From: Exiguobacterium chiriqhucha RW-2
Lineage (GTDB): Bacteria > Bacillota > Bacilli > Exiguobacteriales > Exiguobacteriaceae
DNA: 64,000 nucleotides
Direction of reading: 5' to 3'
Assembly: GCF_000416965.1 (NCBI RefSeq)
Contig: NZ_ATCL01000022.1
Span: 124,001-188,000, forward strand
Shown: one piece after another, positions 55,020 through 62,710 of the stretch
Numbering within the stretch: the stretch's first letter is position 1
Layout of the letters: every line of letters starts with the position of its first letter
Translations under genes and position numbers: made by a program
The notes under the pieces: model-generated
The model's database searches: none
Told to the model about the DNA's origin: nothing
What the model saw: only the letters and a program-made list of their open reading frames with translations

Positions 55020-55727
55020 ATGACACAGACATTCACGGGCGATACGCACGTATCTGAAATCGTCAAACAGTGCCCGCAAGCAGCAGACATCTTCAAACGG
55101 AACCGAATCGATTTTTGTTGTGGCGGCAACCGACCACTCGCTGAAGCGACTGACAAATCGAAACGGTCGACAGAAGATATTTTAGAAGAAGTCAATGCGC
55201 TCTATCAACGCAAGCAAGAGATGAACGAGAAGAGCATCGATTGGGATGCCGCTTCTTCTTCGGAATTGATTGAGCACATCATTTATAAGCACCACCAGTT
55301 TTTGACGGACGAATTGCCTCAGCTCACACCATATGTGACAAAAGTGTTCCGGGTTCACGGACAAAATCATCCGCACCTCGGTCGCATTCACCAATTGTTC
55401 AATCAATTGAAAGTGGAACTTGAACAACATATCGTCAAAGAAGAGACGGAAGACTTCCCGACGTTGCTTCGTCATGAGACGGCACCGACAGCTGAAACGA
55501 GACGGGAGCTTGATGACATTTTGGCTTCGCTCGAGTCAGAACATGCAGCAGCGGGTGACATCTTGAAAGAGCTTCGGCACATCACGAACGACTATACGCC
55601 GCCTGAAGGTGCGTGTGGGACGTATCGTCTTGTCTATCAACGGTTAGAAGCGCTCGAATCGGATACGTTCGAACATATTCATCTCGAGAACAACATTTTA
55701 TTCCCGCGGGCGCGCACGTTCGCTTAA
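55020..55727 (+). CDS. ric: Iron-sulfur cluster repair di-iron protein (ScdA/YtfE/RIC)
   Basis: 235 residues. N-terminal DUF542 segment TFTGDTHVSEIVKQCPQAAD ... RIDFCCGGNRPLAEA, then a hemerythrin-like four-helix body with His and Glu iron ligands in HIIYKHHQFLTDELPQL, HLGRIHQL, LEQHIVKEETEDFP, SEHAAAGDIL and HIHLENNILFPRA. It repairs Fe-S clusters harmed by nitric oxide or peroxide. GGAGG lies 9 nt before the ATG. The Fnr box upstream and nitrate-type molybdoenzyme downstream fit a nitrosative-stress role. Confidence 0.93.
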   Translation: MTQTFTGDTHVSEIVKQCPQAADIFKRNRIDFCCGGNRPLAEATDKSKRSTEDILEEVNALYQRKQEMNEKSIDWDAASSSELIEHIIYKHHQFLTDELPQLTPYVTKVFRVHGQNHPHLGRIHQLFNQLKVELEQHIVKEETEDFPTLLRHETAPTAETRRELDDILASLESEHAAAGDILKELRHITNDYTPPEGACGTYRLVYQRLEALESDTFEHIHLENNILFPRARTFA

Positions 55728-55734
55728 TAAGGGC

Positions 55735-55765
55735 ACACCTCTACTGACGTAGGGGTGTATTTTTG
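55735..55765 (+). terminator. Intrinsic terminator
   Basis: ACACCTCTAC-TGAC-GTAGGGGTGT then ATTTTTG. Confidence 0.8.
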
Positions 55766-55833
55766 TGACGTTTGATACAGATGGGAGGCGAAGCAATCGC
55801 TACGATAAAAGAGAAGCAAAGGAGTGATCAATC

Positions 55834-56565
55834 ATGAAACGGGTGAGTGGAGTCATCGTAGGGATGGCAGTCGCCTTATTACTAAGTCAAGTCTGGTCGA
55901 GTTCAGATTCGGAGGACACCGTTACCATCCTAGCAGCGGCGAGCTTAGGACCGGCTTTGGAAGAGGTCGAGCGACAACTTGAAGCGGAATTCGATGGGAT
56001 TGATGTTCGGGTCGTGACGAACGGGAGCGGCGCTTTGCGAGCACAAATCAATCACGGGTCTCCGGCAGATATCTTTTTAGCCGCGAGCGTTGACGATGTC
56101 GACCGATTACAAATCCCGATTCTAGAGCGGGATATGTTCTTGCATAACGAATTGTGGCTCGTAACACCGAAAGGGAAACCGTGTGCGGAGACGTGGGACG
56201 ACTTAAATACATGTGCTCGCATCGTCATCGGTGATCCGATCAATGTCCCGGCCGGTCGTTACGCAAAAGTGGCGCTCGAAGGGGAAGATGTGTGGGAGGA
56301 AGTGGAGCCGCGAGTCATGTTCGCCCAAAACGTGAGACAAGTGCTGACGCTCATCGAACAAGGTGACGCCAATGCGGGATTCGTTTATAAAACGGAACTC
56401 ACGACGGACATCGAGTCGATTCAGTCGGTCCCATTTGAAGCGACGGGTGCGATTTCGTATCCGGCAGTTCGCTTAACGCATGATCCATACGTCCGCGATA
56501 TCTATGCGCGTTTGTTTGATGATGAGATCCAAGCTCACTTTTTGGCGAAAGGATTTTCCAAATGA
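55834..56565 (+). CDS. modA: Molybdate-binding protein ModA
   Basis: 243 residues. Mature start TVTILAAASLGPALEEVERQ, then VVTNGSGALRAQINHGSPAD and YKTELTTDIESIQSVPF are the ModA oxyanion-binding pattern. The signal region KRVSGVIVGMAVALLLSQVW has no lipobox Cys, although Gram-positive ModA is normally a lipoprotein; it may stay anchored by an uncut helix. GGAG precedes the ATG. Overlaps modB by 4 nt. It supplies molybdate for the molybdoenzyme encoded 1.5 kb downstream. Confidence 0.9.
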   Translation: MKRVSGVIVGMAVALLLSQVWSSSDSEDTVTILAAASLGPALEEVERQLEAEFDGIDVRVVTNGSGALRAQINHGSPADIFLAASVDDVDRLQIPILERDMFLHNELWLVTPKGKPCAETWDDLNTCARIVIGDPINVPAGRYAKVALEGEDVWEEVEPRVMFAQNVRQVLTLIEQGDANAGFVYKTELTTDIESIQSVPFEATGAISYPAVRLTHDPYVRDIYARLFDDEIQAHFLAKGFSK

Positions 56566-57203
56566 TGCAATCTCCACTTCAACTCACATTCGAAGTCGGG
56601 ATGGTGGCGACGGTGAGCGCCTTCGTCCTCGCCTTCGGAGCGGCCTATTTCATGCATCACCGTCAATTTAAAGGAAAGCGGCTGCTGGAGACAGTGTTTT
56701 TACTGCCGCTCATCTTGCCACCGACAGTGATCGGACTATACGCCTTGATGGTCCTCGGGAACAACGGGATCGGTGGGCTCTTGCCCGTCACCATCTTGTT
56801 CACCAAACAGGCGAACGTCATCGCGTCCGCCTTGGCCGCGTTTCCGCTCATCTACCAAACGATTCGTCTCGGGCTCAAACAACTCGATGCGGAATGGTAT
56901 GAGGCCGGACGCGTGCTCGGTGGGTCAGAGCGTCAACTGTTCACTTACGTGACGATTCCACTGCTGCTACCTGCGTTGACGAGCGGTTTCGTCCTTGGTT
57001 TCGCACGGTCAATCGGCGAGTTCGGGATCACGATGATGATTGCCGGGAACATTCCGGGCGAGACGATGACACTTGCCACTGCGATTTATATGGCGACAAT
57101 CAACGGCGATATGAAGCAAGCGCTCATCTGGAGTGGATGGTTGGTTGGCCTGGCGTTTTTAGTCCTATGGCTGAGCGAACGTTACGGCAAACGTCAATAT
57201 TAG
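56562..57203 (+). CDS. modB: Molybdate ABC permease ModB
   Basis: 213 residues, five or six helices. The EAA loop EAGRVLGGSERQLFTYVTIP is the ATPase contact; LPLILPPTVIGLYALMVLG and FARSIGEFGITMMIAGNIPG are ModB hallmarks. No modC ATPase lies next to it in the window, so the ATPase must come from elsewhere or be shared. Ends convergently with the DUF3221 gene (4-nt overlap). Confidence 0.92.
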   Translation: MMQSPLQLTFEVGMVATVSAFVLAFGAAYFMHHRQFKGKRLLETVFLLPLILPPTVIGLYALMVLGNNGIGGLLPVTILFTKQANVIASALAAFPLIYQTIRLGLKQLDAEWYEAGRVLGGSERQLFTYVTIPLLLPALTSGFVLGFARSIGEFGITMMIAGNIPGETMTLATAIYMATINGDMKQALIWSGWLVGLAFLVLWLSERYGKRQY

Positions 57204-57571
57204 TCGATCACAGCGACTTTTTTCACATAAGACCGGTTCGGAGTATTCAAAATACTTGGGCCGGTCTTTTTCCAAATGTGGACGTGGTCCCCGACAGCGA
57301 TTTGTTCGAACGTCGCCTTCACTTGAAACTTGAACCAACTTACGTCTTCCGGTTCACTTTGCGCGAAAAGAGTGTCAGGAGAGAGAGCGGCTTCTTCTGC
57401 AGTGATGCCGCTGATGACGAGAGCGGTGCGGTCAGACTCATTTATTTCAATCACATATCCTTCGACGTCTGGCTCGGTCGTCGCCCGGTTAGCGAAGACA
57501 AACCCGATGGAAAAGACGACGAGCATGGCCGCGATGGTGAGGAATAACATGATTTTGAATGATGATTTCAT
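57200..57571 (-). CDS. DUF3221-type secreted or membrane-anchored protein
   Basis: 123 residues. KIMLFLTIAAMLVVFSIGFV is a signal peptide or anchor without lipobox. EGYVIEINESDRTALVISGI and DHVHIWKKTGPSILN resemble the small beta-barrel DUF3221 domain of Bacillus exported proteins. AGGAGG lies before the ATG. Runs against the surrounding genes; function unknown. Confidence 0.75.
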   Translation of the reverse strand: MKSSFKIMLFLTIAAMLVVFSIGFVFANRATTEPDVEGYVIEINESDRTALVISGITAEEAALSPDTLFAQSEPEDVSWFKFQVKATFEQIAVGDHVHIWKKTGPSILNTPNRSYVKKVAVID

Positions 57572-57616
57572 AAGGGAACGCCTCCTTCGTTCATTATTCT
57601 GTCACGTCTCGAATCG

Positions 57617-57644
57617 CTTATCTGTGAAAAAAGTAACAGTTAAG
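57617..57644. promoter_or_regulatory. Fnr box before the molybdoenzyme operon
   Basis: TGTGA-N6-TAACA (9 of 10 consensus bases) inside a longer 28-bp imperfect dyad, CTTA-T-CTGT ... ACAG-T-TAAG, centred at 57630.5. TATGAT at 57660-57665 as -10 puts the centre near -41.5. Confidence 0.75.
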
Positions 57645-57705
57645 TCGAGATGTCATCTTTATGATGAAACTATGAAGTCGCTCGGAAAGAGAAGGGGGAA
57701 CACAT

Positions 57706-58833
57706 ATGTCCGATCGTTATTTTTATTCGACCGCTGCAAAGCGGTCGTTCGTAGGATTCACCGCCTTGGTGCTCTCGACGTGGGTCGCGTCGGCAGGATT
57801 TGAGCACGTGGACATGGCGTTGTTCGGCTACTATATCGCCGCCGTCATTTGCATGATTGGGATGGTCGTTCGTTTGACGTTATTCTTTGCACGGCCGGCC
57901 ACTTCGCAAGTATTGAAGAGGAGCTTTAAACAAATGAAGGCAGAAAAGAAACGGGCCGGTAAAGCCGTCGCCACGACAACTGTCAATAACATCGTCTTAC
58001 AGAAGTTCATCTGGGAACGTGGCTGGTACCGCTGGACCCAACATATGTTGATCGCCTGGGGATGCCTCGGGTCGTTCGCCATCACGTTCGGCTTGACGTT
58101 CCAATGGATGCGCTTTGATTTGATTGATATTGAGACGTATCAAATCGTCGTCTTCAACATCCCGACCATCAAAATGGCCGCGCATGGGTTGTTCGCCGAG
58201 CTTGTCTACAACGGCTTGAACATCACCGCGCTCATGTTGCTCGTCGGCGTGCTCATGGCACTCTATCGCCGGATTAACGACCAGGACGTGAAAGTGACAC
58301 AGCGGTTCGAATTTGATATTTTACCGCTCCTCATGTTGCTCATCGTCACCGTATCAGGTCTCTTGTTGACCGTGTCGTACGTATTCTTCGGCGGCTTCAT
58401 TCATCATGAACTCGCCTTGTTCCATCAATTGACCGTCATCATCTTTTTATGCTACTTCCCGTTCGGTAAACTGTTCCACTTGCCAGTCCGACCGATGGCA
58501 GCCAGCGTACCGATGAACTACCGGGAAGTCGAAGCGGATGAGACGCGTGTCTGCGCTGGGTGTGGCACACGCTATGCAACGGACAATCAAGTCGAGGACG
58601 TCCAAGCGATTTTACAAGCACAGACGATTCAGCTCGGACTCAGTGACGGGACCCAGCTGTCGGATTACTGCCAACCGTGTCGACGTTCGATGCGTGTGAA
58701 GATGCAGTTGAACTTGATGAATGGACAGTTGTCGACGCACCCGGTCGATACGAATACCGGCATGTCGATGCCAGGGTTCGGCCGGCCGAAGGAGACGAAA
58801 GATGAGGCAAAAGATGAGACACCTGTGCGTTAA
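57706..58833 (+). CDS. NarI-like cytochrome b with cytoplasmic CxxC...CxxC tail
   Basis: 375 residues. Six helices between residues 14 and 255 with His candidates for haem (H113 in RWTQHML, H160 in KMAAHGL, H240 in LALFHQL, H258 in GKLFHLP); the closing FHQL...PFGKLFHLP is a NarI/DsrM-type feature. Residues 283-325 add CAGCG and CQPCRR 36 apart, then a polar tail to PGFGRPKE. The tail matches the next protein without gaps. It should pass menaquinol electrons to the molybdoenzyme or the Rieske protein. First gene of a six-gene operon behind an Fnr box. Confidence 0.8.
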   Translation: MSDRYFYSTAAKRSFVGFTALVLSTWVASAGFEHVDMALFGYYIAAVICMIGMVVRLTLFFARPATSQVLKRSFKQMKAEKKRAGKAVATTTVNNIVLQKFIWERGWYRWTQHMLIAWGCLGSFAITFGLTFQWMRFDLIDIETYQIVVFNIPTIKMAAHGLFAELVYNGLNITALMLLVGVLMALYRRINDQDVKVTQRFEFDILPLLMLLIVTVSGLLLTVSYVFFGGFIHHELALFHQLTVIIFLCYFPFGKLFHLPVRPMAASVPMNYREVEADETRVCAGCGTRYATDNQVEDVQAILQAQTIQLGLSDGTQLSDYCQPCRRSMRVKMQLNLMNGQLSTHPVDTNTGMSMPGFGRPKETKDEAKDETPVR

Positions 58834-59101
58834 ATGCGGAGAACCGACCGGGACGCTTGAAGAAATCGAGCAAGTAAAACAAATGCTCGAAGGGTCGGAC
58901 CAACTCGTGAAAGTCGATGCGGCACATACGGTCCAAGATCTCTGTCACGCCTGTCGTCGTCGGGCCCGGCTCGATTCGGCGCTCGGGCGGCCAGGAAGTG
59001 ACGGGATGCATTATCCGCTTCAAACGATTAACGGCTATCACGTCAGTGGATTTTCAAAACGAAGAGCGGAGACGTTCTATGGAGGGGAAGACGATGAGTG
59101 A
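58802..59101 (+). CDS. 99-residue CxxC...CxxC protein, paralogue of the cytochrome b tail
   Basis: Reads MRQKMRHLCVKCGEPTGTLE ... DLCHACRRRARLDSA ... VSGFSKRRAE. C9/C12 and C48/C51 have the same 36-residue spacing as C286/C322 of the upstream cytochrome b, and GF (83-84) lies 32 after the last Cys in both. Four Cys suggest one zinc or [4Fe-4S]/rubredoxin-like site, or redox pairs. AAGGAG inside the cytochrome gene drives the ATG at 58802; ends overlap both neighbours (32 and 8 nt), so expression is tightly coupled. No family recognised. Confidence 0.85.
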   Translation: MRQKMRHLCVKCGEPTGTLEEIEQVKQMLEGSDQLVKVDAAHTVQDLCHACRRRARLDSALGRPGSDGMHYPLQTINGYHVSGFSKRRAETFYGGEDDE

Positions 59102-61340
59102 CTTTTTAACGTCGCCAGAAGTACAGAACTTAATCAAACCTGGTGAGAAACTGATTACGACCCATTGTTGCTACTGCGGGATGCAGTGCGGCATGCATAT
59201 CCGGGTCGATGAGAAGACCGGGGCCGTCAAAGGCGTCGAACCACGCTACGATTTCCCGGTGAATAAAGGCAAGCTTTGTCCGAAAGGCGTCACGGCCTAT
59301 CAAACGATTGAGCATCCGGACCGTATCCTCACACCGCTCATCAAGCGGAATGGCAAGTTTGAGAAAGCGACATGGGACGAAGCGCTCGACGTGATCGAAG
59401 CGAACTTTAAACGGATTCAACGAGAGCACGGAAAGGATGCGGTGTCTGTCTTCGGCGGCGTCTCGATGACGAATGAGAAATGTTACCTCGTCGGTAAGTA
59501 TGCGCGGGTCGCACTCGGCACACGATTCATCGACTATAACGGCCGCTTCTGTATGTCATCTGCTGCCGGCGGTTTCTTAAAGACACTCGGGATTGACCGC
59601 GGGGCGACGCTCCCGTGGACGGAGTTCGAGCATGTCGACACGTTCTTTGTCGCCGGTTCGAATATCGCCGAATGTCATCCGACGACGACGCAGCATATTT
59701 GGAAAGCGAAGGACAAAGGCGCGAAAATCATCGTCGCCGATCCGCGTGAGATTCCGATGGCGCGTGTCGCCGATGTCCACCTCGATTTGAAACCGGGGAC
59801 GGATGCGGCGCTTGCGATGGGACTGCTCAACTTTTTAGTCGAACACGATTATGTCGATCAAGCGTATGTGGATGAGCGTTGCGATAACTACGAAGAGTTG
59901 AAGGCGTCGGTCCGTGACTGGACGCTCGAACGGACGAGTGACGTGACGGGGATTGCTATCGAAAAACTTGAAAAGGCAGGCCACATTTACGGAAAGAGCC
60001 CACGGTCGGTCATGTTGTTTGCCCGTGGTGTCGAACAACAGTCAAAAGGCGTCGACAACGTCTCGCTCTACACGTCGATGGCACTTCTGCGCGGCATGGT
60101 CGGAAAATTCGCCTCGGGTGTCGCTACGATGACCGGGCAAGGGAATGGCCAAGGCGGACGGGAACATGGACAAAAAGCCGATTTGTTACCGGGCTACCGG
60201 AAGTTAACTGACCCGAAAGCCGTCGAATATGTGAGCGGTGTCTGGGGGATTGATCCTTCTGAGATGCCAAAACCAGGTGTGTCTGCATTCGAAATGTTCG
60301 ATGAGATTCAAGCGGGAACGATTCGGGCGATGCACCTCATGTGTTCGAATCCAGCCGTCTCGGCACCGAACCTACCGTATGTGTGGGACAGTTTCAATAA
60401 GCTCGATTTCTTCGTCGTCAGCGACTTCTTCATGTCAGAATCTTGCGAGTTCGCGGACGTCGTTTTGCCGGCTTGTTCGTGGGCCGAAGATGAAGGGACG
60501 ACGACGAACCTAGAAGGACGCGTCATTCGGATCCGGAAAGTGCGCGAACCGCTCGGAGACTCGCTCCCAGACTGGGAAATCATGAAGCGAATTGCTGAAC
60601 GGATGGGGCGCGGACGGTACTTCCCGTACGAGACGGCGCGTGACATTTGGGAGGAGTTCCGCATCGCGACAAAAGGTGGAGCGGCCGACTACTCTGGGAT
60701 CACGTGGGAGCGAATCGACGACGAATATGGTGTCTTCTGGCCGTGTCCGTCTGAAGACCATCCGGGCACACCGACGATGTTCAAAGAACGGTTTGGGACA
60801 GCAAACGGGAAAGCGAATTTGCCCGTCGTCACGTATCGACCGGCCGGCGAATATGCGAATGAAGAATATCCGGTCACGCTCACGACGGGCCGTGTCGTCT
60901 TCCATTACTTGTCGGGCAACCAGACGCGTCGTGTCGATTTCTTGAGCACGATGTCAAAATTGCCGTTCGTGGAGATTCATCCCGAGCTCGCCTCAAGTTA
61001 TGGCCTACAAACGGGTGACAAAGTCGAACTGCGGACACGCCGCGGAGCGATGGTCGTCGAGGCGCGTTTGACGAAGGCGATTCGAAACGATACCGTCTTT
61101 GTCCCTTACCATTGGGGCAAAGAGCTCGCCATCAATCAATTGACGAATCCGTGTCTCGATCCGATGTCACGCATGCCTGAGTTCAAAGTATGTGCGGTTC
61201 AATTGAAGAAGTTACCGGCGAATACGCCGCTGCACATTAACCCGTTGACGGTGCCACTCGGTTCGAGCGTACCGTTCATGGCGGACCATGCGATTGCGAC
61301 GAGCTGTCACGTCATGGATGAGGAGGTTCATACGAAATGA
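59094..61340 (+). CDS. Molybdopterin oxidoreductase, cytoplasmic Nas/Nap-type nitrate reductase-like
   Basis: 748 residues. N-terminal [4Fe-4S]: C25 or C26, C28, C32, C62 (HCCYCGMQCGMHI ... KLCPKG). NGRFCMSSAAGG supplies Cys153 as probable Mo ligand, and FFVAGSNIAECHPTTTQHIW is like NapA/NasA rather than formate dehydrogenase (no Sec/Cys-His). Bis-MGD C-terminal domain: LTTGRVVFHYLSGNQTRR. No Tat signal, so cytoplasmic. GGAGGGG precedes the ATG at 59094. Nitrate is the most likely substrate from motifs and Fnr/Ric/Mod context; other oxyanions are possible. Confidence 0.85.
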   Translation: MSDFLTSPEVQNLIKPGEKLITTHCCYCGMQCGMHIRVDEKTGAVKGVEPRYDFPVNKGKLCPKGVTAYQTIEHPDRILTPLIKRNGKFEKATWDEALDVIEANFKRIQREHGKDAVSVFGGVSMTNEKCYLVGKYARVALGTRFIDYNGRFCMSSAAGGFLKTLGIDRGATLPWTEFEHVDTFFVAGSNIAECHPTTTQHIWKAKDKGAKIIVADPREIPMARVADVHLDLKPGTDAALAMGLLNFLVEHDYVDQAYVDERCDNYEELKASVRDWTLERTSDVTGIAIEKLEKAGHIYGKSPRSVMLFARGVEQQSKGVDNVSLYTSMALLRGMVGKFASGVATMTGQGNGQGGREHGQKADLLPGYRKLTDPKAVEYVSGVWGIDPSEMPKPGVSAFEMFDEIQAGTIRAMHLMCSNPAVSAPNLPYVWDSFNKLDFFVVSDFFMSESCEFADVVLPACSWAEDEGTTTNLEGRVIRIRKVREPLGDSLPDWEIMKRIAERMGRGRYFPYETARDIWEEFRIATKGGAADYSGITWERIDDEYGVFWPCPSEDHPGTPTMFKERFGTANGKANLPVVTYRPAGEYANEEYPVTLTTGRVVFHYLSGNQTRRVDFLSTMSKLPFVEIHPELASSYGLQTGDKVELRTRRGAMVVEARLTKAIRNDTVFVPYHWGKELAINQLTNPCLDPMSRMPEFKVCAVQLKKLPANTPLHINPLTVPLGSSVPFMADHAIATSCHVMDEEVHTK

Positions 61341-61879
61341 ATAAAGTCATGTATTTAGAATTTGAACGCTGTATCGGCTGTCGAGCTTGCCAGGCCGCTT
61401 GCCGGGAATGTGGCGATCATGACGGACTTGAGCGCAACTACGTGGACTATATCGATTTCTCGGAGAATCGTCAGACGTTCCCGATGATCTGTATGCAATG
61501 TAAAAATCCAGCTTGTGCTCAAGTGTGTCCGGCCAATGCGATTCAAATCACGCCAGAAGGTGTCGTCTTATCGGCTTCCGAAGAAAAATGTATCGGCTGC
61601 CGGAACTGTACGTTCGCCTGTCCTTTCGGAATTCCGAAGTTCGATTTTGAGAAGAACAAGATGTATAAATGCGACATGTGTTACGACCGCTCCAAACATG
61701 ATATCGCGCCGATGTGTGCGTCAGTTTGTCCGTCAGATGCGATTCGTTTCATTGACCATGACGAGATGATGCAACTGCGTCGTCAGCGCGTCCAAATGAA
61801 CATGATTGAAGGGAAAAAACCTTCACAAGACGATAAATGGAATTACGTCCCTGAATTCTTTGGCGTCTATTCCGACTGA
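61337..61879 (+). CDS. Four-cluster 4Fe-4S electron transfer subunit (NrfC/DmsB/NarH-like)
   Basis: 180 residues. Cys motifs CIGCRACQAAC, CMQCKNPACAQVCP, CIGCRNCTFACP and CDMCYDRSKH...CASVCP give four [4Fe-4S] clusters. No Tat signal, in keeping with the cytoplasmic catalytic subunit whose stop its ATG overlaps. It relays electrons from the membrane part to the molybdenum site. GGAGG is upstream. Confidence 0.92.
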   Translation: MNKVMYLEFERCIGCRACQAACRECGDHDGLERNYVDYIDFSENRQTFPMICMQCKNPACAQVCPANAIQITPEGVVLSASEEKCIGCRNCTFACPFGIPKFDFEKNKMYKCDMCYDRSKHDIAPMCASVCPSDAIRFIDHDEMMQLRRQRVQMNMIEGKKPSQDDKWNYVPEFFGVYSD

Positions 61880-61899
61880 GACAGAAAGGAAGATGACTT

Positions 61900-62406
61900 A
61901 TGTCGAAAGATTCAAAAGAGCGGGAACGGTTATCCGCACTTGTCGATAACTTGAGTCGGGCCGATGATGTGAAACTGAATCGACGGGCCTTCATCAAATC
62001 GACGTTTGGGGCCGGCATCGCGCTCGGTCTCGCGACGGTCCCGTTTAATATCGCGACTTTCGTCCGCAGTGCACCGAGAACCGATCGTCAGTTCATCACG
62101 ACGGTCGCGGCGCTTGAGCGCGGGAAATCACTCGAATTCGAATATCCGGGCACGGAACCATCGTTGCTTGTTCATTTAAAGACCGGTGAGTTCGTCGCCT
62201 ATAACAACAAATGTACACATCTGCAGTGTCCTGTGTTTTATGTAGAGGAAGAAGATGTGCTCCTCTGCCCATGCCACCGCGGCTACTTCGGTCTGGATGG
62301 ACAGCCGCAAGCGGGTCCGCCACAACGGGAGCTTCCTAAAATCCTACTGGAGATTGAGAATGGGAAAATCTTTGCGGTCGGAAGAGAGATTCATCATGGG
62401 GCGTAA
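61900..62406 (+). CDS. Tat-exported Rieske [2Fe-2S] protein
   Basis: 168 residues. NRRAFIKSTFG (R28-R29) is a twin-arginine signal followed by an anchor helix GAGIALGLATVPFNIATF. Cluster ligands: CTHLQC and LLCPCHRGYF (Cys-His twice, with the disulfide pair). It sits on the outer membrane face, opposite to the catalytic subunit. With the cytochrome b it may form a small quinol-oxidising module; such a pair is known in haloarchaeal nar clusters but there with exported NarG. AAAGGAAG upstream. Confidence 0.9.
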   Translation: MSKDSKERERLSALVDNLSRADDVKLNRRAFIKSTFGAGIALGLATVPFNIATFVRSAPRTDRQFITTVAALERGKSLEFEYPGTEPSLLVHLKTGEFVAYNNKCTHLQCPVFYVEEEDVLLCPCHRGYFGLDGQPQAGPPQRELPKILLEIENGKIFAVGREIHHGA

Positions 62407-62599
62407 CGGTTGGAGTTTAATCGGACTGGTCGTGTTGCTCGCGACGAACATGGTGCTGTTGCAATATACAATTGAGAGCTATATGGTGTATGATCATGCC
62501 TCGATGCGACTATATATGGCCATCGCCATCATCAATGTCGGATTGATCGCCTTATTATATCGATATTGGAAAAAAATTGAATATCGTACGAAAGAATAG
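62396..62599 (+). CDS. 67-residue two-helix membrane protein ending the operon
   Basis: Helices GWSLIGLVVLLATNMVLLQY and LYMAIAIINVGLIALLYRYW with a basic C-terminus. ATG lies inside the Rieske gene (11-nt overlap) with GGAAGAGAG upstream. Probably a small structural subunit of the same membrane complex. No family recognised. Confidence 0.78.
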   Translation: MGRNGWSLIGLVVLLATNMVLLQYTIESYMVYDHASMRLYMAIAIINVGLIALLYRYWKKIEYRTKE

Positions 62600-62602
62600 T
62601 CG

Positions 62603-62651
62603 TCCCCTTGAAACGCTTCCAAATGTTGATTGCGTTTCGAGGGGGTTTGTG
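62603..62651 (+). terminator. Terminator of the molybdoenzyme operon
   Basis: CCCCTTGAAACGC and GCGTTTCGAGGGG with a 15-nt loop, then TTTGTGTTT. Confidence 0.7.
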
Positions 62652-62710
62652 TTTAGAATGAAGGCAAGCTTTCATATGGTGCAACGTGTTTTTAAGGAAG
62701 GTCGGTGGAA

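Noticed and set aside
59094-61340. Formate dehydrogenase identity for the molybdoenzyme
   Set aside because: The Mo-ligand region reads FCMSSAA rather than the (Sec/Cys)-His of formate dehydrogenases, and SNIAECHP is nitrate-reductase-like.
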